DNA from: Toxoplasma gondii ME49
Taxonomy: Eukaryota > Apicomplexa > Conoidasida > Eucoccidiorida > Sarcocystidae
DNA length: 64,000 nt
Direction of reading: 5' to 3'
Assembly (NCBI RefSeq): GCF_000006565.2
Contig: NC_031477.1
Location: 5,170,183 to 5,234,182, forward strand
Shown here one piece after another: positions 26,701-41,359 of this stretch. The notes beneath the pieces are model-generated. The model was not told where the DNA came from. It made no database searches and saw only the letters and a list, made by a program, of their open reading frames with translations. The translations under genes and the position numbers were made by a program. The stretch's first letter is position 1. Each line of letters begins with the position of its first letter.

Positions 26701-29700
26701 GAGACATGGCAAACGATAAAGCACAGACAACAAAGTTCAGGTCTCAGTTACAGTTCCTGACTTCCTATCATGTGTCTCGTTTCCTGATGCATCTGCCAGC
26801 TCTATCGACTGCCTCCTCGACTACGTACTGCTACGGGACCCAATGAGTTTCTGGGGTGCTACAGTCACCCTAGATCTCCCTGCGCCAACACCGCACTTGG
26901 TATTTGGGCGCCCGGAGGATACGCGGAACAGATTTGATATTCCGAGTGACTCAGTCTGCACGCGCGATGTCTCTGTCTGCTACGTGCCTAGAGCGGTGCG
27001 CCGAAGACTAGTTTACATGCGAGCATTTTAAAACGGAGGTTACTGAAAGCTGCAGACGAACTGGTGTGGTGAACGAATGCTGCAGAAATGCTTCACGCCG
27101 ACTTTACTACCGATAAACAAAGGCCACGAACGTCGCTTTGAGAACAATTGTCTGGCGATTCTCCACGCGCAAACAAAGAGCTCCGTTCTCGCCTTCTTCG
27201 CGACACATACGGCAGGGGCATGTACACGCTTGGCTGGACAGAACTGTTTTTCTGCGTGCATTGCCAAACGTCTTCGACTGCCACGGCGGCATGGAAGATG
27301 CACCCGCACTATGTCAAAACTCTTTAGACTTCACCCTCGAGACGCTTCAACACAAGAACCACCCGTGACGTCTCCCACCTGAGAGCGACGCTAGCGAGTC
27401 CAGGACACACAACTGGATTTACGCTTAACGGCGCGTCCTACGTGATTATGTGCAGAGCTGAGAAAACAGATGTTCTCAGGGTTTCTGTTGATGTCGAGAG
27501 AGACGAGAAGGGACAAGCACAGAAATTGGAAGAGACGAAAAACTGAAAGAGCTACAAGGCCAGTGTTTGCCTTGCTCGCCTACCTGCTCACGCACGTCAC
27601 AAGCGCCTCCAAAGCCGCTGTCATGCAGGCCTGCAGAAACGAAAGAGGAAAGACAGAATGGCTGAGGATGAGAATGACGAGAGCAAAGGCCTGCGAACTC
27701 TTTTGAGTTTTTCCTCAAAACACACTCAACAAAGTTCTCCGCCTCCTCTTTTTGCGGAGTCACCTGTGACGACCCTCGCTTCTTTGGTTTCTCTCAGACT
27801 TTCGCCTTCCTCTCGATCTCCCTCTTCTCTCCAGTTCTGAGTCACGTCTCCGTTTTCTCGATTTCTTAGGTACACCTCTGAGGCCTCGCCGCCTCTCCCG
27901 TCTGCTACCTCAACAGCCTTTCACCTATCATCGCAGTCCCCACCTCCCTCATCTCAGTTCCCTCGGCTTCACTGTTCTCTCTCTGATCTCTCGGTACCGT
28001 CGTGGTTCTTGTTTACGTCAGTCTTCTTCCACGTCTCTGTGACCTCAGTGCTCGCCTGTCTCCTCTTTTCCTCGTTCTTTTGCCTTCCCGTGCTGTCAGT
28101 CTCCTCGGATATTATCTGTGTTCCCTGCGCCTTATCTGGTGCCGCTCGGGTCTCTCATACCTGAGCCATTCTCTGCTCTACTTCAGTCGTCGCTTCTCTG
28201 GGACCTCACTCCCGTCTGGCTTCGCTCGCTTACCTCGCTTTCCTTGCCGCCTCCGCGTCCCTGTTGGAGGGCGAGGGCGACTTTTCTCGCGAGACTCGCT
28301 CCGTGGGTTTGTGTCAACCGCGGGGCAATTTCTTCGTCTTCGCAGAGACGATCGAAAAGTCGAAACAGCGCCGTGGCTGTCTCCAGCTGGCCGAGTTCCG
28401 GCTCAGCCAGCCAGCGAGCGACGATGGCGACTGGTGCATCCTCCAGGCCTAGAAAAAGCAAAAGAAGACAGAGACATCCGTAAACACCAAACGAAAAGGA
28501 CGAGGGCGCGGAGCGGGGAGGTGTCATGGAAATAAAGGAGGGCCAAAAGCTCCGCAAACCGACAGCCGCCGGGGAGAGAGCGCGACAAAGTCAGCGTCCG
28601 GGGCGCGAGTAACGGAGGCGGTGGAGTCATAGTGGTGACAGGAACAGTGAACGGCGGAAGAGAGACGGAGGATACAGAGAAAAGGAGCATGCCGGAGAAA
28701 TGGGAGAGACCAAAGAGAAGAAAGGATAGCAACAGCGAGGAAAGGCGTGAGAGAAGACAAGCAAGACGGGGGGAAGGGAGTTAGGGGGGTGACGTCGGTG
28801 ACAGAGGAAAGGTGAAAATTCGACGTCTGGGTCACGCGGAGTTCAAGCACGAGCTCCGCTTTCATCAACAGAAGCTCGGGAGCCAAGTTGGCATGCCCCC
28901 TTTCTGGTCTGTGTTTTCCTTGCCTCGTTATCTCTTCTTTCGTTGCGTTTGCCTGCCTTCCCCGTCACCACTTTTGATGGCCGTTCGTACTTGTTCCTTC
29001 CCTGTCTCGGCCCGTGCACCACACCAGTCTCGAGAGGTCGGAGTCATCGCTGTCGATCGGGTTCTGCTCTCCGCCCACCCGAGTGCAGACCGCGCTTCTT
29101 AGGACGCCGAATTTCGCTTTTTCAGACAACGAAATGTTTCCTTAAACGAGCTCTTCACCTTTCTCTGGCGTGGCTCGAACATCGGGAAAAACGCTAGTTC
29201 CAGCACGCTGAATGTCCTTTCTTCCTCGCACTTACTTCGCGTCTGCTTTCGCCTCCAGACCTCTGCCGCCGCATCTGCTGCACTCTTCTTGACCATTCCC
29301 TCGGAGCTTTCCAAGACAGCTTGCAGGAGACACTCGAGTGTTTGCTGAAGCAACGCGTCGGTGTCTGCGGGGTCGGAGTTCTCGACTTCGTTCCATCGGG
29401 ACTGGAGACAGCGACGGAGGAGAATCGCGGCCAAGTGTTGTTCAGAGGAAGGAACGCCGTCTTCCCTCACGCTCTGCGCCAAAGCCGGGAGAAGTTGAGC
29501 AAGTGGAAAACCCCCGAGGGCCGCCTCGCTGGCCGACCGGACGGCGTTGTCCGGAGACTGGAGGGCCTTCAGGGCCTGTCGGAGACAGAAACATCAGTCA
29601 GAAAAGCGATTTGAAGGACGCGTCGAGGTGAGAGACACTTTAGAGTGGAAACAAATGGAGACGTAACACTTGGACAGAAAACAACTTCCAATCCGCGGCG

Positions 29701-30426
29701 AGTTTTGATAAAAGAGCACTTTAGAGAGGCGTCGATTTTAGGTGACAGTCGGTTTCGATTGGTTTGTGCAGAACATTAGACTTGTCTGTTTTTCCTTCAC
29801 TCGATTCGATAGCGGTACGAGACTACAGGGGACGAAAAAAAGGTAATAAAGGACGAAAGGGTGAGAAAAAAGTGAGAGGGAGAAACGACCGCGGGCGGTT
29901 CGTTCCGACACCAAGAATCGAGCACGTGAAAGGGTGGCTACAGAAAGGCACGCACGCGTCTGTTCGAGCCACAAACACAAAGTGCCATGTGGTGTCAACG
30001 ATTAAGAAGAGAGCCAGTCTTTTCTATGAAGCGTTCGTCCCACTAAGAAGATATGCCACACACAAACACACGCAGTTACAAGCCCCGCAGATGCTGACGC
30101 ACGCACACGTGTGTAGCATTGGAAACGTGGAGCTTCGAGGCACACGGATCTCTACTGTAGATAGGGATAGAGGTCACCAGCGTTGCACGAAGAACGCTGC
30201 GTTCAGTCAGTCAGACCTCGAACAGCAGATCGCTGTTAGGGTGTGGAGGAAGGAGAACGTCTGGAGTGCATCGCCCCGAGACACTGCTGATGAGGAGGCA
30301 CGTCTGTCAGTCCCGTCTGCGGTAGGTGTCGCATTTTCTGCAACACATTTTTAGATTCACCTCTTGAACAGTGGCGGTCGGATGTCCCATGGGATTCAGA
30401 GTGGCCGGCGAGGGCATAGGCGGCAT
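15569..30426 (-). CDS. Importin beta-3 / importin-5 (karyopherin Kap121-type), complete
   Basis: HEAT-repeat nuclear import receptor that binds cargo and RanGTP and crosses the nuclear pore (family knowledge). Twenty-one exons: 30426-30361, 29575-29236, 28448-28234, 27630-27592, 26592-26416, 25584-25416, 24747-24596, 23899-23624, 23380-23347, 22959-22883, 22283-22224, 20947-20756, 20473-20345, 19721-19563, 18754-18423, 18103-18043, 17819-17733, 17358-17263, 16859-16691, 16457-16241, 15809-15569. They sum to 3288 nt in one frame, 1095 residues, like human IPO5 (1097). Hallmarks: N-terminal ALKALQSPDNAVR and HLAAILLRRCLQSRW; an acidic block around EEDDDEED (exon 6), as in IPO5; LQSPHARLRWAALNCL (exon 8); VSALCIFADAITFGG (exon 19, IPO5 LCIFDDVIEH); RWFPLKDDAQEID (exons 20-21, IPO5 WLPLHEDKEEA). 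The first exon encodes 22 residues starting MPPMPSPATL. The exon 4 donor was chosen by frame. Confidence 0.93.
15901..15926. repeat. (TA)n microsatellite
   Basis: Pure TA run in the last intron of the importin gene (15810-16240). Confidence 0.95.
16187..16212. repeat. (TC)n(TA)n microsatellite
   Basis: A TC tract running into a TA tract within the last importin intron. Confidence 0.9.
18788..18979. repeat. TA-rich microsatellite cluster
   Basis: Several TA runs (about 18788-18808, 18886-18905 and 18958-18979) separated by TACA/CATA sequence, in the importin intron between exons 19721-19563 and 18754-18423. Confidence 0.9.
20681..20712. repeat. (TA)n microsatellite
   Basis: Sixteen TA units in the importin intron between exons 20947-20756 and 20473-20345. 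Confidence 0.95.
22675..22712. repeat. Interrupted TA microsatellite
   Basis: Imperfect TATATA/TACATA run in the importin intron between exons 22883 and 22283. Confidence 0.8.
26213..26228. repeat. Short TA microsatellite
   Basis: Short TA run in the importin intron between exons 26416 and 25584. Confidence 0.8.
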
Positions 30427-33863
<3,437 letters not shown>

Positions 33864-36050
33864 GTACATTCACGTCACGCGGCGTGAAGTCGCAGACACG
33901 GAGTGCGGACGCTATCCCCTCTAAAGAACGTTTCCCAGGTGTTTCTATGGAGATGAAACTGTTCAAGAACCTCTGAACGGAACGCAGTTGAGCACAGCAT
34001 CAGTACCGTCGCCAGGGGAAAGCTGAAAGGGCGTCTGGGCACCTCAGCCTGCGAAACAAGGCGATTATCTTCGGGCATATTAAGAGGTTTCACACCGGCC
34101 TAGTATGGCTGCGCCGTGTTCCCGTGTGATTGTGTTTACACAAAAAACACATTGCTCTCGGGAGCTTGTTGCGTGTAATTTTTCGCGCTCCGTTCGTTTC
34201 GGCATCGGCTTTATCCGCTTGTGTTATCCTTTGTCTGGGAAAAGAATGTTTTGCAAGGATGCTGGCCTAAACGGCGGACACTGGAACATGGTGCACGTTT
34301 TGCGAATGACAAACTGATTACTGTTCGGTCCTTTTTATAGGGGAACGGGAGAGTGCATCCTCCTCGTGACTGCCATGATATAGATTTCCGGCCGAAAGAG
34401 CTGAAGACAGTAGCCTGAACTGGCCAGAACACCAACTTCAGGTGTTGGAAAGCGAGACGTCAGATAGCACCAGCCACCCAGCACGTCGCGTTCCTCACTG
34501 GCAACAGCGCGCGCAGGCGCCTGGTGGGCGTGACTGCGGGACCGACTGTCAGTGAATGCAGTTAGTGAATGTACTGTATGCTGTGATGGTTTTCTTTTGG
34601 GGAAGAATGTCAGGTAACACGAATGCAACGGGCCCCGTTTGTTGTAGCTGCAGACAGAAAGCAGGCTGACGCGCAATCCCAAGAATTACCATTTCAGCAC
34701 TTCTTTTTGCTTGGACTCACCGCGGGTCTGATTCAGGAGAGAAACTACCATGACAGCTCAAGATTGTGGAGATATAGTACACTCACTCGCCTACAAGACA
34801 GACACGGATATATGCAGGCGAGTTCTCTGTGTTGCCCATTAGCACCATTTAGTGCGGCATTGCTGTGGTAGTATTGTGAGCTTTCCTTTTTATTCATTGT
34901 GAAGAAACGCCATTTCCAATTTGCGACTGCAGCTACTCAACGTTGTCCAACTGCAGCATGTAGATAAAACCCGGGCATGCTTCTTCACGCACGGAGAAAC
35001 GCATGCACTGTTCCGTTCAAAGCTGCTTCTGACTGAAGTCGAGTAGCAGTTCCTGTTTCTGTTAACGTCGCGCTACACACGTACGCATGAATAGTAGTTT
35101 CTGACGTACTACGCGGTGATAAAAAGAATGGCATTCAAAACCGATAGTTGGTGTTTATGTCATTAACACGTCAATGAAATGTGGAAGCCGCATGACCCAC
35201 ATGGCAGACTCCTCGCCTGCCACCTGCTTAGCAACTGGTTAAACGCTTTTTGGGCCTGGTAAATATGCATACCGCTCAACTCATCGGTAGCGTAACTACT
35301 ACTGCTGTGACTAGAAAAGCGTCCCTCTCCTTCCGTGTCAAAGAGCAATCTACGCTACTGCCGTTAGCATTTGTTGCTCCTGTGCAACAGGGGCCTGGAA
35401 AACACACCCGATTCGCGTCTTCTTGCAAAACCGAAAAACCAACAAGTGTTGGCCGTCACCGTATCTCCACGAAGTGCCACGGACCTATTTGCTTGCAAGT
35501 CATCCGGGAACCTTCAGTCCGAAACCGGGTAAACAGCTAGAAACACACGTGGAATCTGCGACACAAAGCGACAGCTGCGTTAAAAGCGTGAGTGCACTTG
35601 CCCGCGCTCGGGTCTCACAGGAAGATGTCTGGCCTATACGTCACCAAGTCCTGAGATATCCCCAGAAACGGTCCTTTACAGAAAAGCGTACGAATCCCAT
35701 TTACTTCAACTTCTGCAGCTCTGAATCGCGGATACTCTCCAAGAAAAGCTTACAAATAAATCATCACGCCACCCTTTCAACTCTTCCATGTTTCTCTTTG
35801 ATCACCAGATCGATTCTATCTCCCTTTTCATGCTTGTACGCTGTGATGGAATGGCAGGGTCCTTGCTCCCGTTTCCCCAGCGTGCTTGTTCGCCTTCGAA
35901 TGAGCTGTCTGCACCCTGCTTTCAAAAACAACTTGTTACGCATGCGAAACCGGGTGGATGTGTTCTAAAATAACGTGTTCCAGCAGCTCCGTCTCGACAG
36001 CAGACAGCCCTCATTGAAGGTGGGTCTTCGCTTCTTTCCATCCGAAAGCT
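33864..36050. other. Spacer, convergent 3' ends, no gene seen
   Basis: Lies between the end of the EF-hand gene and the end of the tubulin cofactor B gene, so it contains both 3' untranslated regions. The longest ORF (35423-35968, plus) has random-looking composition and no domain. No microsatellite or RNA gene was recognised. Confidence 0.65.
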
Positions 36051-38072
36051 TTAGATTTCGTCCAGCAAATCAAATGGATCAATAGGCGGGAAGGCGCCAA
36101 CTTCTACTTGGTCCGGCTCTACAAACTCTCCGTAGTTATCTCCGTTACACTCGAAAAGAACCTTCTGCGAGGCGGGAGTTTTTTTCGTTGGATCGTCTCG
36201 ACCGTCTGTACACCCCAAGGGTTCATCCAGAGCCACGCCTGCAGACCGCAGAGGAAAACACGGAACGAAAAAAACATGCAAAATGTTGACGAAGCAAACG
36301 GTGGCGACGGCACTCCACATGCGCATCCGTCTGCCGCCGAACCGGAAACTCGAAAGACGCCTGTAACCGAGAAACTGAGTGCAGAGCGTGTATCTCTCAG
36401 CTGGAGTCACACTCACTAGCCGGCAAACCACCTTATCAGGTGTAAAGAGACACACGGCGCGACACACGACAGAGACTTTAGACACGCAAGGCAGAGAGCA
36501 ATGGGTTGGATGAAATCAGAAGGCCAACAAGAAACACGTGAACTGGCGATGCAAAGAAAGGAAAACGAACAAAGATCAAAGACGAAAAGAACAACTTACC
36601 AATCCAAATTTGTCGCAGGGACTTTGACGGACGCGGACCCACATAGGCAACAGCCCCGCGTCGGTCGCCAGAGAGCTGCACAACAAATCGCCAACCCAGA
36701 AAACAGCTAAGGAGTTTGGCAAATCACATAGAAAGAAAGAATCACATCACACACAAAAATATCCGTCTCAGACACTAGAAACACAACAGAAATTACATAC
36801 ATATATTTAGTTATGTGTGCATGCATGCAAATGCATGCGTCCTGCCCTTTTTGAGTTGCAGGATTTGTCCTCCGTCCACAGTGAGAGAAATCGACGATTC
36901 ACTGCCCACATCTAGAAACGTACACATAGGGATATATGCGTGTCCAGAGGGGCGTACGGTCGTGAATTTCAGCGTCGTTTTTTTACCAGTCACTGTTCGG
37001 ATTAGCTTACTCTGCAGCGGGTGCCGATGGCGAATGTAGTTCGGGCACTGTCCAGTCGTTTCTTCCACGACTCTTCATCTTCTTCGATCTTCTCTTCCTT
37101 CTTAGAAAACAAGTCCGGCTGCTGCTTCTGCAAACGCGCGAGGAATTTCCTGGCGGTGCCGTCACGTTTGTCGTATGTTTCATCGTCCATGACGTACTTC
37201 CCCTCCATGTTCTCTGTTCTCTCTCCAGAAGGGATCACCCCAGCCTCCCCACTCTCGTCAACCACGTGGAGAATGCAACCTTCGACACAGCCGACTGCTC
37301 TGAAAGGAAAACATATGGCAGCTGCGTAGGCAGAGCAACGTAGAGCTCGCAATATATGCTCAACAGACTTACATATACGTATATAAAGACACATACGGAT
37401 ATACAGGAATTCGTTGGTGCACATCACACCGCGATGATACGGTGTGTCGCTGATTCCCCATCTTCCATAAAGGAATACAACCGCGAAAAGACGTGGCTCC
37501 TCCCAGAAATGCTCGCTCAACATACATATTCAAATATATATATATATCTGTATATGCATATATATATATATATATATATATGTTGCCATGCCACGCCTGC
37601 GGCCAGGGCGCGTGTCTGTTAGCGGAACCACCTCCCTGCGATTTTCCATCTCCCTTGAGTTGAAGCAGAGGCAGTCACACGTTGCCTTCGTGTGGAGAAG
37701 GAGGATTGAGACGCTACCTGGGGGGAACTGCGAGCGTCTCCCACACCCACCGTATCTCGTTGCATGCAGCTCGGTTGGAGGAAGAGGACAAAAGTGTCAG
37801 TACCTGAGCGTTTGGGTGGGGTCGAGGAGAAGCCTTCCAGGGTCCTCTGGAGTGAATTTGAGGAAAACCTTGATGTTGCTCGGGTTGCTGCCGGTGTGTC
37901 TGTACAGCTTGTCTTTGACCGAAGTCAAAGGCGCATCCAACGAAAAGACAATCTCCATCCATCTGCGTCCAGGGTGCAAATTGTGTGTGATATCTAGGCG
38001 TGCGTAAGCTGCGTCATCTTGACCGAGACGCAGGCGAGCCTGGGCGTCACCGTTGATAGACAAGCCCGACAT
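36051..38072 (-). CDS. Tubulin-folding cofactor B (UBL plus CAP-Gly)
   Basis: Cofactor that captures alpha-tubulin after the CCT chaperonin and works with cofactor E in dimer assembly and turnover (family knowledge). Four exons, 38072-37804, 37299-37011, 36675-36600 and 36238-36051, close in phase to 273 residues (human TBCB has 244). Residues about 16-105 form the ubiquitin-like domain (YARLDITHNL...VKDKLYRHTG), ending in the TBCB-typical GCILHVVDESG. A coiled segment follows (TYDKRDGTARKFLARLQK, KKEEKIEEDEESWKKRL). Residues about 182-265 are the CAP-Gly domain with RRGAVAYVG, IWIGVALDEPLG and FECNGDNYGEFVEPDQVEVGAFP, and the protein ends in the conserved DLLDEI. The groove motif reads GCTDG (220-224) instead of GKNDG and is followed by an extra loop. 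The start at 38072 has a strong AACATGTCG context; an in-frame ATG 14 codons upstream is possible. Confidence 0.92.
36818..36838. promoter_or_regulatory. Cluster of overlapping TGCATGC words
   Basis: Three overlapping or adjacent copies of the palindromic word TGCATGC in 21 bases, inside the second-to-third exon intron of the cofactor B gene. TGCATGC is a known ApiAP2-associated promoter motif in apicomplexans. Function here is unproven, because the site is intronic and the word is common in coccidian DNA. Confidence 0.35.
37534..37581. repeat. (TA)n microsatellite
   Basis: Two TA runs split by CTGTATATGCA, in the first intron of the tubulin cofactor B gene. Confidence 0.95.
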
Positions 38073-38841
38073 GTTGCTTCGATTGAGAATGAAGACGAAA
38101 CGAACGGCTGCCAAAGAGGATGAAGAGACGAGAGAGACAGACGCGAAAGAGTCTGCGAACCTCAGCAGAGGTCGCGCCGAAACGACGATATACTCACGGG
38201 ACGAGGGCGCCGAAGTCGAAAATTACCGGCCGCCTTCCCTCCCGTTGGTGCACAAGAACTGTTACACTTGAATGCATGCACGCGACACATGTGACCTGTC
38301 ATCGGAGGGATACGGATTGACGGGACTGCCGCGGACACGCTAGGAAGGTCGTTACCTCGAATGACGGGTGACTTAGTAAGGAAAAAGGACCTGACGCCAA
38401 ACAAAACGAGAAATGGCAAGAGAAGCACCGACACCAGGCACCCTGAAGGCCACGCGCTCAATCAAGAAAGCGTCATTGCAACGCACACCAGGTGTATGTA
38501 CACCGAAATGCATGCAGATGCTCACATGGAGAGACAGACGCATCTACACACAGACATCCACACCACGGAAATGAAACATGCAACTACGTATCTCGGCATG
38601 TACTCTCGTTTATACATCCGTGTATCTGTTCATACACATGTATATTCGAAAGTCTAAAATCCGCCGAAGGAACTGCCCTCTGAGGTCCGGAGTCTTCGCA
38701 TCTTGACTTCTGTGATCTTCGACTCCTGTCTTGACCCTGCGCATGGAGTCACCCAAGTATCTCTCCCTCTGAGTCTCTGCGCGGGCCGTCACTTTTCAGC
38801 GCGTCTCTCCTTGCATGCACCATTCGCGTAGCTGAGGATCT
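38073..38841. other. Short spacer upstream of tubulin cofactor B
   Basis: Holds the cofactor B leader/promoter and the 3' end of the next minus-strand gene. CATG/TACA-rich sequence lies around 38500-38650. No gene was supported. Confidence 0.6.
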
Positions 38842-39873
38842 TTACGCGATCGGCTTGTCCATTTCTGCTCGAAGCTTGTCGTTGATGAGATTCATCTGAA
38901 AACGTTCAAATGTGTGGGGTCGAATGCCCGCGAGCAGTTGCTCGAAACTTTCAAACGGCGAAGAGATGGCCGTCAAGTCCAACTTGGGTTCGTTTGGGGG
39001 AACCGCAGCAGCCACGAGATCTTCGGGATTCAGGATCTGGTTAATGAGAGAGAGGAAAGGAACCCGATCTACAAATTTGGTGAAAACCTCTACTACACTT
39101 CGTGGCGTCCCTTCTACATTGCCTTGTATACAAACACACACACGTACACGTCCCGCACGTAGAGATGCATAAATGCACACAACTAGATATACATATAGAT
39201 ATATATGTATGTATATGCATAGGTTTGTGTGTCATGAATTCATCAGAAGTACACACGAGGAGTAGTTCACGATTGATGGTAGAACAATTCCTGCGGAGGT
39301 GTTCGTCCTTTTCTCTGTCCTCTCAAAAAGTTGATATTCCTTTCAGAAGCATGCCAAGAGACAAAAAAAGAAACACGAGCACATGCACGCACATGCAGAT
39401 CGGCACACATGATTTCCGTATACGTAAACGCATACACCCAAAGAGACGCACATTTTAGACATTTCAGACATACATAGATGTATATGCACGTGTGAATGGG
39501 TTAGAGAGTTCACTGGTAGACGGATTCAGCGTGTAGATGTTGGCTGCATGCGCGCTTGATGCTTCCTTTTTACCGAAACATCTGTTCATTTGAGTCACCG
39601 ACTTACAGTGTACCCTCTCGAGTCGACTTGGACGTAGATGGTGCCGTTTTCCTGGAGGAACTGAAGGGAGAAGGCGACGCTGCCGGCACTCTCAACGACA
39701 GATCCAACTTGCGCTTCGACTCTGGGCTTGACGCCCGCGGGGGGGCCTTCTGGCAACTCCTCGATGCGACACAGGCGAGCGTACTCGCGCTGAATTGCAG
39801 CCAAGTCGCCTTGGAGCGTCTGCTCGAAGTGGCTGCCTGGAGACGCAGAGGCAGCCGACAGCGACGTCTCCAT
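38842..39873 (-). CDS. Small two-exon protein of unknown function
   Basis: I do not recognise it. Exon 39873-39607 starts METSLSAASASPG and contains a helical stretch (FEQTLQGDLAAIQREYARL) and a beta-like end (GTIYVQVDSRGYT). It leaves through a GTAAGT donor in phase 0. Exon 39087-38842 continues VFTKFVDRVPFLSLINQI and ends EMDKPIA. Together they make 170 residues. The codon pattern and lack of low complexity support coding. The acceptor (TAGAG at 39088) has a poor pyrimidine tract and was chosen because it keeps frame. An upstream in-frame ATG at 39990 would add 39 Arg/Ser/Phe-rich residues. No signal peptide or known domain was seen. It is followed by the tubulin cofactor B gene on the same strand, with no sign of an operon. 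Confidence 0.62.
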
Positions 39874-40483
39874 TCTCCACAATCCAGAGGGGGCCGAAAA
39901 GAGCTTCTCCGGGGAAGCCGCCGTCCGAGGGCGGAAAGACAGAGAAAACTCGGAAGAGACAGAGATAAAGCGAGAGAAGAAAGAACGCAAGCGAGACAGA
40001 GAGGAGGTGAAAGAACAAAGAAGGGATGAGAGACTGAGAAGAGACGGAGAAACCGACAGAAACAGGCGGATGAAGGGAGAGAAAGAACCAATCGAGGCGA
40101 AGAAGATTGGTCGACACAGACGGTTACAACGGCGACGGGATCGCGAAAGTTCCTTCGTCTCGGTCCAACAAGACAGCGACGACTACTTCGACGCACAAGT
40201 TAACGCGAGGTGGGCATCTCCGATAGGCTTTCTGCACTCCACTTTTATGCGGCGCCCAACCTTCTTGAAACCCCACCCGTTCCACGTTGGTCTGCCAGCT
40301 TGTTTCCGGGTCTGCCGTTCTCTCCTCGTGTCGTCGCTACTCTCCCAGATCTCCGTCTCACCAGCTCTCGTCTCGAGCGATTCGGCTTGCGCGAGTTTGG
40401 AGCGCTTCACACTTTGTCTCGAAAAAGATGGGTACACAGAAGTTACCAAGTCCTCCTAGGAGTAGGCCAGCTTATCTCCGCGC
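39874..40483. other. Spacer with purine-rich tract
   Basis: Purine-rich on the plus strand (leader or promoter side of the minus-strand gene ending at 38842) and the 3' flank of the alanine-rich ORF. No gene was supported. Confidence 0.55.
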
Positions 40484-41359
40484 CTACGCCGCAGGTGCAG
40501 CGACCCCTGTCTCCACTTCTCGGGCCTCTGCAGCGGCTTCGGCCTGCCTGGCGGCTGCGGCGGCTGTCTCCGCAGCGTCGGTCGCGGCGGCGGCGGCCTG
40601 GCGAGCGTCTGCCTCTGCAGCTCTGGCCTTTGCGTAATCGAGAGCGGCGGCGTCTGCAGCTGCTGTTGCCGCCTCCAAATCTTCGCCAGAAGCTTCGCCC
40701 TCCTCAGCGACTCTCTCAGCCACCTGAGCTGCGGCGCAGGCGGCTTCGCTGGCGGCGACCGCGGCGGCCTCCGCGGCAGTGGCGGCGGCGGCCGCGGCTT
40801 CGGTCGCTAGTTGGGCGCTGCGGGAGGCGGCAGCGGCGATCGCCTTCGCTTGGCCGACAGCGGTCGACAGTGCGCGAGAGGCCACGGCGACAAGCCCCTC
40901 TGCAGCCTCAGCAGCAGTCGCTTCCGCAGCCGCTGCGGCACGGGAGGCGGTGGCGGCAGCCTCCGCCGCGATCGCGGCTCCGTGGGCTGCGGCCTCAGCG
41001 GCCTTTGTGGCGAGTTGCGCCTGGCGCGCGGTCTTCTCTGCCGCAGCTGTGGCTACACCCGAGGCGGTTGCGCCAGGCGGCGGCAAGCTGCGCGCAGACA
41101 CGCTGACGAGGGGAGTGGAGCAGGGCGCCGCAGCTGGTTTCGGCCGTTGAAGTCGGCCACTCTCGCAAAGGGGTCCGCAGGGAAAGGCGCGATTTGGAGG
41201 CGTGCGAGCAGGCAGAGAAACGAGGGAACGAAGAGCTGGCGCAGACTTGGCAGAGGTGGGAGAACGCGGGGACAGCGAACGCGACCAGTTGAGTACAGGC
41301 GCAGACTGAGGAGCCGGGGGGCGCCGCGGCGGCGGACAGATGAATGGCATGAATGGCAA
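40484..41359 (-). CDS. Alanine-rich low-complexity protein, 291 residues
   Basis: Single open frame of 876 nt. The first ~100 residues are Pro/Ser/Arg-rich. The remaining ~190 are over half alanine, with Glu, Arg, Lys, Gln and Asp spaced every few residues, as in a long helix or coiled coil (for example AAEATAAEAAEGLVAVASR). No known domain or signal peptide was seen. The alanine codons use GCG, GCC, GCA and GCT, so this is not a simple GCx microsatellite, which argues for selection on the protein. The opposite strand is also open for 298 codons (40210-41106) but gives Arg/Leu/Pro-rich nonsense. It could be a whole gene or one exon of a larger one. Confidence 0.5.
   Translation of the reverse strand: MPFMPFICPPPRRPPAPQSAPVLNWSRSLSPRSPTSAKSAPALRSLVSLPARTPPNRAFPCGPLCESGRLQRPKPAAAPCSTPLVSVSARSLPPPGATASGVATAAAEKTARQAQLATKAAEAAAHGAAIAAEAAATASRAAAAAEATAAEAAEGLVAVASRALSTAVGQAKAIAAAASRSAQLATEAAAAAATAAEAAAVAASEAACAAAQVAERVAEEGEASGEDLEAATAAADAAALDYAKARAAEADARQAAAAATDAAETAAAAARQAEAAAEAREVETGVAAPAA

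Noticed and set aside
35423..35968. 181-codon plus-strand ORF between two convergent genes
   Set aside because: No domain, random-looking composition, and it lies in a 3' spacer.
40210..41106. 298-codon plus-strand ORF opposite the alanine-rich ORF
   Set aside because: Its Arg/Leu/Pro composition is what the reverse complement of GC-rich alanine codons gives; no domain was seen.
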